Origin: Polynucleobacter sp. AP-Titi-500A-B4
Lineage (GTDB): Bacteria; Pseudomonadota; Gammaproteobacteria; Burkholderiales; Burkholderiaceae
Assembly (NCBI RefSeq): GCF_018688095.1
Contig: NZ_CP061311.1
Coordinates: 124,001-188,000 of the forward strand
Direction of reading: 5' to 3'
Length of the DNA stretch: 64,000 nt
Made by a program: the position numbers and the translations under genes. This document shows, one piece after another, positions 17,572-26,384 of this stretch (positions are counted from its first letter, which is position 1; each line of letters opens with the position of its first letter). The notes under the pieces were generated by a model that was given only the letters and a program-made list of their open reading frames with translations, was not told the DNA's origin and made no database searches.

Positions 17572-18348
17572 ATGAGCTACAAAACAATTTTGACTGAAGT
17601 CGATGGTAAGGTCGCCACCATTACTTTAAATCGTCCTGAGGTGCTCAATGCGCTTAATGATCAATTGATGGATGAGCTTGGCGCAGCACTATTGAGTTTT
17701 GATGCAGATGACAATATTGGTTGCATCATCATTACGGGTAGCGAAAAAGCGTTTGCTGCTGGCGCTGATATTGCATCGATGGCAAAGCGCAATTTTCAAG
17801 ATGTTTATCGCCACAATTTTATTTCCCGCAATTGGGAGCATATGCAAAAAGTTCGTAAGCCGGTAATTGCGGCAGTATCTGGTTACGCGCTTGGTGGCGG
17901 CTGTGAATTGGCCATGATGTGCGACACCATCATGGCGGCAGATAATGCAAAATTTGCTCAACCAGAAATTAAGTTAGGAATCATTCCGGGCGCTGGTGGT
18001 ACACAACGTTTACCGCGTGCGGTATCTAAAGCCAAAGCCATGGATTTGGCATTAACAGGTCGCATGATGGATGCCGCTGAAGCTGAGCGTTCGGGCTTGG
18101 TATCACGCGTATTTCCCAAAGCAGATTTACTGAAGGAAGTGAGGGCAATTGCAAAAGATATTGCTGATATGCCTTTATTGACAACGATGATGGTGAAAGA
18201 AGCTGTCAATACCGCTTATGAAACCACGCTCTCACAGGGTATTCATTTTGAACGCCGCTTGTTCCATACTTGCTTTGGAACAAATGATCAAAAAGAAGGT
18301 ATGACGGCATTTATTGAAAAACGCCCCGCCAAATTTACAAACTCTTAA
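17572..18348 (+). CDS. Enoyl-CoA hydratase
   Basis: 258 aa, crotonase fold. The oxyanion-hole segments AFAAGADIASM and GYALGGGCELAMMCD are present, and the catalytic Glu positions in EIKLGIIPGAGGTQRLPR match short-chain enoyl-CoA hydratases (PaaF/ECH type). It hydrates trans-2-enoyl-CoA in fatty or aromatic acid degradation. It lies 25 bp after mltA with an AGAAAG ribosome site and has no beta-oxidation neighbours here, so the pathway cannot be fixed from context. Confidence 0.93.
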   Translation: MSYKTILTEVDGKVATITLNRPEVLNALNDQLMDELGAALLSFDADDNIGCIIITGSEKAFAAGADIASMAKRNFQDVYRHNFISRNWEHMQKVRKPVIAAVSGYALGGGCELAMMCDTIMAADNAKFAQPEIKLGIIPGAGGTQRLPRAVSKAKAMDLALTGRMMDAAEAERSGLVSRVFPKADLLKEVRAIAKDIADMPLLTTMMVKEAVNTAYETTLSQGIHFERRLFHTCFGTNDQKEGMTAFIEKRPAKFTNS

Positions 18349-18357
18349 GACTGAAAA

Positions 18358-19554
18358 TTAATTTTTTTCGAGGTAGCGCTGAGCTAGTTTGACCCAATAG
18401 CTCACGCCTACCGGTATGAGGGCGTCATTGAAGTCGTACGAGGGGTTATGAAGATGGCACGGCCCCATGCCATGACCTACTGAGCGATGATCCCCGTCAC
18501 CATTACCTAAAAAGACATAGCAACCGGGTTTATCTAGCAACATAAAAGCAAAATCCTCTGCACCCATGGTTGGATCAATCGAGGTGTTTACATTTTGTTT
18601 GCCCACTAATTCACTCATTACTTCGCTAGCAAACTCAACCTCTTTTTCATGATTGATTAAGGGCGGATAGTTTCTAGCAAACTGAATTTCTGCATGACAA
18701 TCAAATGCGCCTGCGACGCTCTGAGAAATCTCACGTAAACGTTGCTCAATTAAATCCAAAACCTCAAGCGTGAAGGTACGCACAGTACCACCAATAAATG
18801 CACTATCGGGAATCACGTTGCTAGTTTCGCCTGCATGAAATTGTGTTACTGAAAGCACGGCTGCATCTACGGGGCGCTTATTGCGTGTAATGATGCTTTG
18901 GAGTGCTAGCACTACTTGTGCGCCAGCAAGAACGGGATCAGCGCTGTTATGCGGTAGAGCAGCATGACCGCCTCTGCCGGTAATCGTGATTTCAAAAGAA
19001 TTGCTTGATGCCATCATTGGACCGGCAGTCACACCAAAGTGACCTTCCTCTAGACCAGGCCAATTGTGCAATCCAAATACTGCATCACACGGAAATTGCT
19101 CAAACAAACCATCCTTGATCATTTCGCGAGCACCAGCCCCACCTTCTTCGGCTGGTTGGAAAATAAAAATCACCGTACCTTTGAAATCACGGTGATTGGA
19201 TAAATACTGAGCAGCCCCCAGAAGCATGGCAGTGTGGCCATCATGACCGCAGGCGTGCATCTTTCCTGGATTTTGTGAGGTATGCGCAAAGTTGTTATGT
19301 TCTTGGAGTGGTAGTGCATCCATATCTGCACGAAGACCAATCATTTTGCCTGGCCCTAGGTCACCATTGAGTCTGCCAACAACACCTGTTTTACCCATGC
19401 CACGAGATACGCTAATCCCCCAACTCGATAAAGCTTCTGCAACGAGATCGGCTGTACGGTTTTCTTCGAAACGCAACTCAGGGTGAGCATGAATATTGCG
19501 ACGAATGTCTTGGATTACATCTGCGGATTCAAGGATTTCAGGGAGTAAATGCAT
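18358..19554 (-). CDS. M20D family amidohydrolase (hippurate hydrolase-like)
   Basis: 398 aa. Metal-binding motifs of M20D are visible: MHACGHDGHTAMLLG, PAEEGGAGA, and GAEDFAFML near the C-terminus, with the lid/dimerisation domain in between (ITITGRGGHAALPH). The family hydrolyses N-acyl amino acids such as hippurate or indole-3-acetyl conjugates. The substrate is not readable. It is convergent with the enoyl-CoA hydratase, 9 bp apart. Confidence 0.92.
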   Translation of the reverse strand: MHLLPEILESADVIQDIRRNIHAHPELRFEENRTADLVAEALSSWGISVSRGMGKTGVVGRLNGDLGPGKMIGLRADMDALPLQEHNNFAHTSQNPGKMHACGHDGHTAMLLGAAQYLSNHRDFKGTVIFIFQPAEEGGAGAREMIKDGLFEQFPCDAVFGLHNWPGLEEGHFGVTAGPMMASSNSFEITITGRGGHAALPHNSADPVLAGAQVVLALQSIITRNKRPVDAAVLSVTQFHAGETSNVIPDSAFIGGTVRTFTLEVLDLIEQRLREISQSVAGAFDCHAEIQFARNYPPLINHEKEVEFASEVMSELVGKQNVNTSIDPTMGAEDFAFMLLDKPGCYVFLGNGDGDHRSVGHGMGPCHLHNPSYDFNDALIPVGVSYWVKLAQRYLEKN

Positions 19555-19634
19555 CCCTTCATCTTATCTGAAAGTGGCTCAAAGCGCACTCTAGTCGGGC
19601 TTTGTAGGGTAATTAAAGCGATTTATTGTTCAAT

Positions 19635-20354
19635 TTATTCGTTGGGCAATTGAATGTGCTGTGCAGCAAATGAGAGCGCTTCAATGCAATAGGGGCTGTT
19701 ATCCGGCTTTTTAATTGCAGGCGGCAATTGAGGAATCAAGCCTAAAAAGGGCGCGTTTATTTTGGAGCGGAGCGTTTCAATATTCTCAGTTAATAAATGC
19801 ATTTCAGGGGAGAGGGCATTTGCAATCCAGCCAGCTACTTTCAAATCGCGCGTCTTGAATGCCTCCATACTGAGGAGGGCATGATTAATGCAGCCGAGTT
19901 TCATACCCACGACCAGAATCATGGGTAAGTCGATTTGCTCTGCAAAGTCTCCCAAATCTTCTTGATCGTTGAGGGGAGTTAAAAACCCACCCGCTCCTTC
20001 AACCACAATCCACTCGCTTTGTTTTTGAATCTCGCTGTATTCCCGCATCAAGGCGTCTAGCTCAAGGCGAATACCTTTGGAGTGGGCAACCAAGTGGGGC
20101 GCTGCTGGAGTATCGAGAACGTATGGACATAGGCTGAATTGACCTGGGGTCAAGCCTAAAGCAAGACGTAAGGTCTCTAAATCTTCATTAAGCAATTGAC
20201 CATCATTACTTTGGTAAGTGCCTGCGACTACAGGTTTAAAGCCCAGAACCTTTTTTCCTTGCTCACGCAATTTAAGAATCAGAGCACCGCTAACCAAAGT
20301 TTTCCCAACTTCAGTATCGGTTCCAGTAATAAAGTATCCAGAGCTCTTATTCAT
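19635..20354 (-). CDS. bioD: Dethiobiotin synthetase
   Basis: 239 aa. The P-loop GTDTEVGKT is at 11-19, followed by KPVVAG and VEGAGGFLTPL. It makes dethiobiotin from DAPA, CO2 and ATP. Last of bioA-bioF-bioD; its start shares a base with the bioF stop, so the three are coupled. Confidence 0.95.
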   Translation of the reverse strand: MNKSSGYFITGTDTEVGKTLVSGALILKLREQGKKVLGFKPVVAGTYQSNDGQLLNEDLETLRLALGLTPGQFSLCPYVLDTPAAPHLVAHSKGIRLELDALMREYSEIQKQSEWIVVEGAGGFLTPLNDQEDLGDFAEQIDLPMILVVGMKLGCINHALLSMEAFKTRDLKVAGWIANALSPEMHLLTENIETLRSKINAPFLGLIPQLPPAIKKPDNSPYCIEALSFAAQHIQLPNE

Positions 20355-21586
20355 TAGCGATTTTTCTCAATCACTTCTTGCTCAATTAGCTGCAGTGTGT
20401 TGATGAGATTGCGCAAGTCATCCTCACTATGGTTTGCAGAGAAAGTAATGCGTAAACGTGAGCTACCAACCGGCACGGTAGGGGGCCTAATTGCTGGAAT
20501 CCAGTAACCCGCTTCATCTAATAGTTTGGCAGCCATTAAGGCGTTCGTATTGCTACCAAGAATGAGGGGTTGGATGGGTGTGCATGAAGATACCTTCTCC
20601 CATTGAGAGAATTTCATTTCTTGTTGCCAGATATCAATGAGTTTGTGTAGATGAGTGCGCCGTTGTTTACCCTCATCTGATTCAATAATCTCTAGGCTCT
20701 TGAGTAGGGCATGCGCAATTGCTGGTGGCGTGGCTGTACTGTAGATATAGGGTCGACCCTTTTGAATCATCCATTCAATAAAAGAATCTTGTGCACAGAT
20801 AAAAGCACCGCTGACACCAGCCGCCTTACTGAGTGTGCCAATGTAGATGATTCGCTCTGAGCAAATACTGTCTTGCTCCAAAATACCGTGACCTTGTTTA
20901 CCTAAGACACCAAATCCATGGGCATCATCAACTAACAAGAGTGAATCGTATCGCTCCGCAATGATCAATAGCTCTTTGATAGGCGCGAGATCGCCATCCA
21001 TACTGAAAACACCATCAGTCACAATGAGCTTAAGGGCTCTGGTATCTTTTTTGAGTGCTTCGCTCAATGAGTTTAGTTGAGTGTGATCAAACAGCGTCAC
21101 CGCAGCATTGCTTTGTGTACTCGCTAGTCGAATACCATCAATGAGTGATGCATGATTGAGTTTTGCTGAGTAAATACTGGTATTACCATGTGGCGCAAGT
21201 CTTGCTAGAGTTGTTACAGCTGTTAGATTTGCAAGGTAGCCAGTGCTAAAAAATAATGCGCGCGCTTTGGGGATATGGGCACTCTCAAAGGAGGTCAAGC
21301 GATTTTCTAATAAGTCATGCGCAATGCTATGGCCGCTGATCAGGTGAGATGCGCCGCTTCCTACTCCATATCTTTGGGCGCCCTCGGATAATGCCTGTGC
21401 GATCTCTGGATGGTTTGCAAGACCAAGATAGTCATTGCTGCAAAAAGCTTTGAGTTCACGTTCATCTACCCATGCCCTGGTATCGCAGGGAGACTTGGTT
21501 GAGCGAAGTTTGCGCTTGAGTAACTGCAGGTCTAGGTCTGCAATTTGCTCTTCTGCTAGCTTGAGTGCATTAAAAGAGTTAGCCAT
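20354..21586 (-). CDS. bioF: 8-amino-7-oxononanoate synthase
   Basis: 410 aa, alpha-oxoamine synthase family. The PLP-binding Lys lies in YIGTLSKAAGVSGAF, with VDDAHGFGVLG and TDGVFSMDGDLAP as further signatures. It condenses pimeloyl-thioester with alanine. It overlaps bioA by 8 bp and bioD by 1 bp. Confidence 0.96.
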   Translation of the reverse strand: MANSFNALKLAEEQIADLDLQLLKRKLRSTKSPCDTRAWVDERELKAFCSNDYLGLANHPEIAQALSEGAQRYGVGSGASHLISGHSIAHDLLENRLTSFESAHIPKARALFFSTGYLANLTAVTTLARLAPHGNTSIYSAKLNHASLIDGIRLASTQSNAAVTLFDHTQLNSLSEALKKDTRALKLIVTDGVFSMDGDLAPIKELLIIAERYDSLLLVDDAHGFGVLGKQGHGILEQDSICSERIIYIGTLSKAAGVSGAFICAQDSFIEWMIQKGRPYIYSTATPPAIAHALLKSLEIIESDEGKQRRTHLHKLIDIWQQEMKFSQWEKVSSCTPIQPLILGSNTNALMAAKLLDEAGYWIPAIRPPTVPVGSSRLRITFSANHSEDDLRNLINTLQLIEQEVIEKNR

Positions 21587-22928
21587 TCAAAGCCCGATTC
21601 AATGCACGTTGTACAGCCTGTCCCATTTGCTCAGTCTCCTGTGTAGACAAAACATAAGGGGGCATGACATAAACCGTATTACCAATTGGTCGAATTAATA
21701 CACCTTCATCTAAACTTTTAGTAAACATTTCACGCGGAAAGACATTGGCATTTTTAAGTGCAGATGGTTTGACGTCGAACGCTAAGATCATGCCTTGTTG
21801 ACGCCAGTGCTCAATGCGTTCATCTGCCTTTGCCCAGGTAAATGCCTTAGCTAAATCCTGGGAGCGAGCAATATTTTTTTCAAGCACTTTTTCTGTTTCA
21901 AAGATTTCGAGACAGGCTAGTGCTGCTGAACAGGCAAGTGGGTTGCCAGTGTAAGAGTGGGAATGCAAGAACCCATGCTTGGCTTGATCACTGTAGAACG
22001 CGCGATAAATTGCGTCAGTGGTCATGCAGAGCGAAAGCGGTAAATAGCCACCACTAATACCTTTGGATAGGGTTAAAAAATCAGGCCAAATTCCAGCGTG
22101 TTCGCAGGCAAAGAACCTCCCGCTACGCCCGCATCCCACGGCAATTTCATCAGCAATCAGATGGATCTGATAGCGCTCGCATAAATCTTTAACGAGCCGT
22201 AAATATTCAGGCGAATGCATAGCCATTTGACCGGCGCATTGAACTAGCGGCTCAATGATGATTGCTGCTATGTGCTCATGTTCTGTTGCAAATAGTTGTT
22301 CAAGTACCTTGGCTGCTTCTCTTGCAACATCTTCTGCACTCTCACCTTTTTTTGCTTTACGTGCATCGGGTGAGCTTACTGTGTAAACATCTTGCAATAG
22401 CGATCCATATGCATCACGAAAAATAGCTACGTCTGTTACTGCGAGTGCGCCAAGTGTTTCACCGTGATAGCCATTCTCAAGGCAGACAAATTTCTTTTTC
22501 TCCGGTTTGCCGCTGAGCTGCCAAAAGTGGTGACTCATCTTTAAGGCAATCTCTACCGCAGATGCGCCGTCAGATGCATAGAAGACGTGGCCTAAATTTC
22601 CTTCAGTCAGCGCCGCTAATTTTTCAGAAAGCTCAACTACTGGTGGATGGGTAAAACCAGCGAGCATCACATGTTCAATTTTTTCCAATTGCTGTGTAAT
22701 CGCTTGATTAATTTTGGGATTGGAGTGACCAAAGAGATTTGTCCACCATGAACTAATGCAATCGAGTAACGCTTTTCCCTGCTCATCATAGAGCCAAGCC
22801 CCTTGACCTTTGGTAATGGCCACCAGCGGAAAAGTCTCATGGTGCTTCATCTGAGTGCAGGGGTGCCAAACGGCAGTCAGACTGCGGTCAACGAGGGTGG
22901 CTTGATTTAGATCAGAAATAACCTTCAT
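21579..22928 (-). CDS. bioA: Adenosylmethionine-8-amino-7-oxononanoate aminotransferase
   Basis: 449 aa, class III PLP aminotransferase. WHPCTQMKHHE near the N-terminus and the Lys motif LTLSKGISGGYLPL are diagnostic of BioA. It converts KAPA to DAPA with S-adenosylmethionine as amino donor. First gene of the minus-strand bio unit, divergent from bioB across 89 bp. I looked for a BirA-type palindrome in that gap and did not see one. Confidence 0.96.
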   Translation of the reverse strand: MKVISDLNQATLVDRSLTAVWHPCTQMKHHETFPLVAITKGQGAWLYDEQGKALLDCISSWWTNLFGHSNPKINQAITQQLEKIEHVMLAGFTHPPVVELSEKLAALTEGNLGHVFYASDGASAVEIALKMSHHFWQLSGKPEKKKFVCLENGYHGETLGALAVTDVAIFRDAYGSLLQDVYTVSSPDARKAKKGESAEDVAREAAKVLEQLFATEHEHIAAIIIEPLVQCAGQMAMHSPEYLRLVKDLCERYQIHLIADEIAVGCGRSGRFFACEHAGIWPDFLTLSKGISGGYLPLSLCMTTDAIYRAFYSDQAKHGFLHSHSYTGNPLACSAALACLEIFETEKVLEKNIARSQDLAKAFTWAKADERIEHWRQQGMILAFDVKPSALKNANVFPREMFTKSLDEGVLIRPIGNTVYVMPPYVLSTQETEQMGQAVQRALNRALNG

Positions 22929-23017
22929 GTTTGATATTTGACCACTAGTTTTTCCTAATTCAGGCCTGTATCTGTTATGTTTATGCCTTGGATTGACCTA
23001 TTTTCTGGAATTTACCC

Positions 23018-24055
23018 ATGCTGGACGCCCAAACCGTAGAAAAACCCCTGACTCATGTCAAATCCAAGGCTGATTTGCGCAAGGAGCTCGATGCGTCTGG
23101 TCAATGGACAGTTGGCCAGATTGAGGCTCTATTTGACCTGCCTTTCAATGAATTGATGCTCAAGGCTCAAGAGACTCATAAAGCCTATTTCCCAGAGGGA
23201 GATGTGGAGTTAGCCACTTTGTTGTCGATCAAGACTGGCGGTTGCCCAGAGGATTGTGGTTATTGCCCCCAGGCCGCCCGTTATGACACCGATGTAAAAG
23301 CAGAAAAGTTAATGGGCTTGGAAGAAGTTCTAGAGGCTGCTAAAGCAGCTAAAGCCGCAGGTTCTAATCGCTTCTGTATGGGTGCTGCATGGCGCGAACC
23401 TAAAGATCGCGATATTGAAAAAGTCACTGCCATGATTAAGGGTGTTAAAGCTCTAGGTCTTGAGACCTGCGCTACCTTAGGCATGCTCGAAGAAGATCAA
23501 GCGAAAGCGCTATCTGATGCGGGCTTAGATTTTTACAACCATAACCTAGATACCAGCGAAGATTTTTATCGCTCAGTAATTTCTACTCGCGGTTATCAAG
23601 ATCGTTTAGATACGATTTCCCATGTTCGTTCAGCAGGGATGTCAGTGTGTTGTGGTGGCATTGTTGGTATGGGTGAATCTCGCGAACAACGCGCTGCATT
23701 CTTAGCGCGCCTCGCGAACTTAAGTCCCTATCCAGAGTCTGTTCCAATTAATCATTTAGTGCCTGTTGCCGGTACTCCATTAGCCGATCAAAAGCCTTTA
23801 GACCCACTTGAATTTGTAAGAACGATTGCAGTTGCTCGCATCACGATGCCTAAGGCACGCGTGCGTTTATCTGCTGGTCGACAAGAGCTTGGCAGGGCTG
23901 TCCAAGCCATGTGTTTCATGGCTGGCGCCAATTCTATTTTCTATGGTGAGCAACTACTCACTACCGGTAATCCCGAGGCAGAACAAGACCGTGCGCTCTT
24001 GGCTGAATTAGGTCTCAAGACTAAACAAAGCTCCAAAGCCGAAGTTTTAATCTAA
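23018..24055 (+). CDS. bioB: Biotin synthase
   Basis: 345 aa, radical SAM. The cluster-binding CPEDCGYC has Cys76, Cys80 and Cys83; YNHNLDTS and the C-terminal SAGRQE motif with its conserved Arg are also present. It inserts sulfur into dethiobiotin. It is divergent from bioA-F-D and followed 13 bp later by coq7. The ribosome site is weak (CTGGAATTTACCC before ATG). Confidence 0.97.
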   Translation: MLDAQTVEKPLTHVKSKADLRKELDASGQWTVGQIEALFDLPFNELMLKAQETHKAYFPEGDVELATLLSIKTGGCPEDCGYCPQAARYDTDVKAEKLMGLEEVLEAAKAAKAAGSNRFCMGAAWREPKDRDIEKVTAMIKGVKALGLETCATLGMLEEDQAKALSDAGLDFYNHNLDTSEDFYRSVISTRGYQDRLDTISHVRSAGMSVCCGGIVGMGESREQRAAFLARLANLSPYPESVPINHLVPVAGTPLADQKPLDPLEFVRTIAVARITMPKARVRLSAGRQELGRAVQAMCFMAGANSIFYGEQLLTTGNPEAEQDRALLAELGLKTKQSSKAEVLI

Positions 24056-24068
24056 GTTCTTTTGTCTA

Positions 24069-24698
24069 ATGTCACCCCTTGATCGACTGATTATTGAGTT
24101 TGATACCGCGCTACGATCTGTGGTTGGTGGAGCAAATTCAGGTCGTCCAACACCAGGTTCTGCAGTAACGCCAAATCAATCTTTAGATGCAGCGGAACGC
24201 AAACATGCTGCAGGTTTAATGCGCGTTAACCACGTTGGTGAAGTATGTGCACAGGCGCTTTATCAATCGCAAAAATTAGTTGCCCGAAGTCCACAAATTC
24301 AAGAGATGCTCAACCACTCCGCTCAAGAAGAAATGGATCACTTAGCATGGTGTGAAACTCGTTTACAGGAATTGGGTTCTCATACTAGTTATCTCAATCC
24401 ACTGTGGTATGCAGGATCTTTTGCAATTGGATTGGCTGCAGGTTTAGCGGGCGACAAATGGAGTTTGGGTTTTGTAGTTGAAACAGAAAAGCAAGTTGAA
24501 AATCATCTTGAGAGTCATCTTGAAAAACTACCCTCAGAAGATCATCGTTCACGTGCAATTATTGAACAAATGCGTATCGATGAAATTGAGCATGGACAAG
24601 CAGCTTTACATGCTGGTGGAGTAGTTTTGCCTGAGCCGATTCAAAAAGTGATGCAAGCAATGTCTCAGGTGATGACCACGACCGCTTACAAAATTTGA
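24069..24698 (+). CDS. coq7: Ubiquinone biosynthesis di-iron hydroxylase Coq7
   Basis: 209 aa. The carboxylate/histidine di-iron ligands are in HVGEVCAQALYQSQ, EEMDHLAWCETRL, VENHLESHL and DEIEHGQAAL, the Coq7 pattern. It hydroxylates the C6 position of the quinone ring in the penultimate ubiquinone step (2-polyprenyl-3-methyl-6-methoxy-1,4-benzoquinone monooxygenase). It complements the UbiH-type flavoprotein at 7729-9003. Co-oriented with bioB. Confidence 0.94.
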   Translation: MSPLDRLIIEFDTALRSVVGGANSGRPTPGSAVTPNQSLDAAERKHAAGLMRVNHVGEVCAQALYQSQKLVARSPQIQEMLNHSAQEEMDHLAWCETRLQELGSHTSYLNPLWYAGSFAIGLAAGLAGDKWSLGFVVETEKQVENHLESHLEKLPSEDHRSRAIIEQMRIDEIEHGQAALHAGGVVLPEPIQKVMQAMSQVMTTTAYKI

Positions 24699-24738
24699 AT
24701 GGTTCGAATGCCTTACTTGGATTTTTAAAAATATTTCT

Positions 24739-24774
24739 TTGATTTATTTTTAAATACTGTTTATAAATACAGTG
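24739..24774 (+). promoter_or_regulatory. Sigma70-like promoter overlapped by a LexA (SOS) box
   Basis: TTGATT at 24739-24744, a 17-bp spacer, and TATAAA at 24762-24767 make a good promoter. TACTGTTTATAAATACAGTG at 24755-24774 contains CTGT-N8-ACAG, the LexA consensus used by gamma- and beta-proteobacteria, and it covers the -10. No ATG-started ORF follows before mraZ at 24993, so the transcript would run into the dcw cluster or be non-coding. Read directly from sequence; LexA binding is inferred. Confidence 0.65.
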
Positions 24775-24789
24775 GATTTTGTGATTATC

Positions 24790-24803
24790 TAGCTATATAG
24801 CTA
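24790..24803. repeat. Perfect 14-bp palindrome TAGCTATATAGCTA
   Basis: Perfectly self-complementary, 16 bp downstream of the LexA-like box in the coq7-mraZ gap. Function unknown; it could be a protein site or the stem of a short cruciform. Confidence 0.35.
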
Positions 24804-24885
24804 AGATCTATTCTTAAGTATATTTTCCAAGCCATTGTTTCAAGTAGCTATTTTATTATCACCATTTTATCAACATACGACGCTA

Positions 24886-24901
24886 AGTGTTTGTAAACAC
24901 T
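24886..24901. repeat. Inverted repeat AGTGTTT-GT-AAACACT upstream of the mra promoter
   Basis: Perfect 7-bp arms with a 2-bp spacer ending 32 bp before the -35 of the mra promoter, a usual distance for an activator or repressor site. The cognate regulator is unknown. Confidence 0.45.
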
Positions 24902-24933
24902 AGAGAATTTCCTAAAAAAATACCCAAAAACAC

Positions 24934-24962
24934 TTGACCCCCCTATTGCGATCCTCTAAAGT
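24934..24962 (+). promoter_or_regulatory. Main dcw promoter (Pmra)
   Basis: TTGACC at 24934-24939, a 17-bp spacer, and TAAAGT at 24957-24962. The predicted start is around 24969, about 24 nt before the mraZ GTG. This is the best sigma70 match in the gap and sits where Pmra is expected. Confidence 0.75.
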
Positions 24963-24986
24963 GGGAGGAAGTGTGAAAAAGTGGGG
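24962..24986 (+). promoter_or_regulatory. MraZ-binding repeats
   Basis: Three 5-mers at a 10-bp period: TGGGA at 24962, TGTGA at 24972 (degenerate), TGGGG at 24982. This is the TGGGN-N5 direct-repeat operator known for MraZ, placed between the -10 of Pmra and the mraZ start, so MraZ should repress its own operon. The last repeat also serves as ribosome site. Confidence 0.75.
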
Positions 24987-24992
24987 TAATTA

Positions 24993-25421
24993 GTGTTTCA
25001 AGGCGCGTCAGCTCTCAATTTGGATGCAAAAGGTCGGATGTCGATTCCGGCAAAGCACCGTGACGCTCTGTTAGTTCAGGGCGACGGCCGAGTCACGCTC
25101 ACAAAACACCCCGATGGATGCCTTCTTCTCTTTCCAAGGCCGGAGTGGGAGAGCTTTAGATCAAGAGTGGCTCAGCTGCCAATGGATGCACATTGGTGGC
25201 GCAGAATTTTTCTTGGCAATGCTGCCGAGATAGATCTCGATAGTGCGGGTCGCATATTGGTTAGTCCAGAATTGCGTGCTGCAGCAGGAATAGAAAAAGA
25301 AGTCATCTTGCTTGGTATGGGTAGTCATTTGGAATTGTGGGACGCAGCAACATACGCTGCAAAAGAACAGGCTGCGATTGCGCAAGGCATGCCTGAAGCA
25401 CTCAAGCAATTTAATTTTTGA
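24993..25421 (+). CDS. mraZ: Transcriptional regulator MraZ
   Basis: 142 aa with a GTG start. Two tandem SpoVT/AbrB-like DNA-binding repeats are visible, each with an L-D-x-A/S-G-R core: LDAKGRMSIPAKHR near the N-terminus and LDSAGRILVSPELR near residue 82. It forms ring oligomers and regulates the dcw cluster through TGGGN repeats, which lie directly upstream here. First gene of the dcw cluster; rsmH follows after 12 bp. Confidence 0.97.
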   Translation: MFQGASALNLDAKGRMSIPAKHRDALLVQGDGRVTLTKHPDGCLLLFPRPEWESFRSRVAQLPMDAHWWRRIFLGNAAEIDLDSAGRILVSPELRAAAGIEKEVILLGMGSHLELWDAATYAAKEQAAIAQGMPEALKQFNF

Positions 25422-25433
25422 TGACAGGGTGCT

Positions 25434-26384
25434 ATGAACATAACTCATCGCCCAGTGTTACTGGCCGAGGCGGTGACGGCGCTAACCAATGGCCCGCTCA
25501 TTCAAAAACAAAACGCAACACAAAATATTCTCGTAATCGATGGAACCTTTGGGCGCGGTGGTCACACCCAGGCCTTGCTCAAGGAGCTGCCAAGCTCAGC
25601 TCGCATGATTTCGTTCGACAAGGATTTGGATGCGATCGCCGTAGCGAAACAAATCAACGATCAGCGTCTGACAATAGTGCACGACAGTTTTGCGCAGATG
25701 GATCAGTATGCACAAGCAGAATCAGTCGATGGAATTTTGTTGGATCTGGGAATCAGTTCGCCGCAAGTAGACGAAGCGCATCGAGGTTTTTCGTTTCGCC
25801 GCGAAGGTCCACTCGACATGCGGATGAATACCAATCATGGTTTGACAGCTGCAGAGTGGTTAGAGCAAGCGCCCCAGGAGGAAATCACGCACGTGATTAA
25901 GACTTACGGGGAAGAGCGTTTTGCATTTCAAATTGCTAGGGCCATTGTGACTAAGCGAGAAGAGGGTTTGTCGCCTAAAACCACTACACAATTAGCGAGT
26001 CTCGTTGCGAGTGTGGTCCGCACTCGTGAAGCTGGCCAAGATCCAGCCACTAGAACTTTCCAGGCCTTACGGATTTTTATCAACCGCGAATTAGAAGATT
26101 TGGAATTGGGTCTGAAAGCGGCTCTGAAATTATTAAAGCCTGGCGCTAGGCTCGCAGTAATCAGCTTTCACTCATTAGAAGATCGTATTGTTAAGCAATT
26201 TTTGCAAGCGCATGCAAAAGTAGAAGTTCCTCGTGGTTTACCAGTGCGTGAAAAAGATTTACCCCAAAGCGAACTTGAAATTATCGGACGCGTTAAACCT
26301 GGTGATCTAGAGGTTGCTGAAAATCCTCGTGCACGTTCAGCCATTATGCGGGTAGCAGAAAAGCGTATGGGGGCGTTTTTATGA
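25434..26384 (+). CDS. rsmH: 16S rRNA (cytosine1402-N4)-methyltransferase
   Basis: 316 aa. SAM-binding DGTFGRGGHTQALL, GILLDLGISSPQVDEAHRGFSF, and the C-terminal VISFHSLEDRIVKQF and ENPRARSAIMR signatures are all present. It methylates C1402 in the ribosomal P site. Its stop overlaps the ftsL ATG (ATGA). Confidence 0.97.
   Translation: MNITHRPVLLAEAVTALTNGPLIQKQNATQNILVIDGTFGRGGHTQALLKELPSSARMISFDKDLDAIAVAKQINDQRLTIVHDSFAQMDQYAQAESVDGILLDLGISSPQVDEAHRGFSFRREGPLDMRMNTNHGLTAAEWLEQAPQEEITHVIKTYGEERFAFQIARAIVTKREEGLSPKTTTQLASLVASVVRTREAGQDPATRTFQALRIFINRELEDLELGLKAALKLLKPGARLAVISFHSLEDRIVKQFLQAHAKVEVPRGLPVREKDLPQSELEIIGRVKPGDLEVAENPRARSAIMRVAEKRMGAFL

Noticed and set aside
22929..23017. BirA-type operator between bioA and bioB
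   Set aside because: No long dyad resembling a biotin operator was found in the 89-bp divergent gap.
24775..24992. A short SOS-induced peptide (SulA-like inhibitor) downstream of the LexA-like box
   Set aside because: Both strands were read. The plus strand has no ATG-started frame of useful length; the longest open stretch has only TTG starts and no ribosome site.
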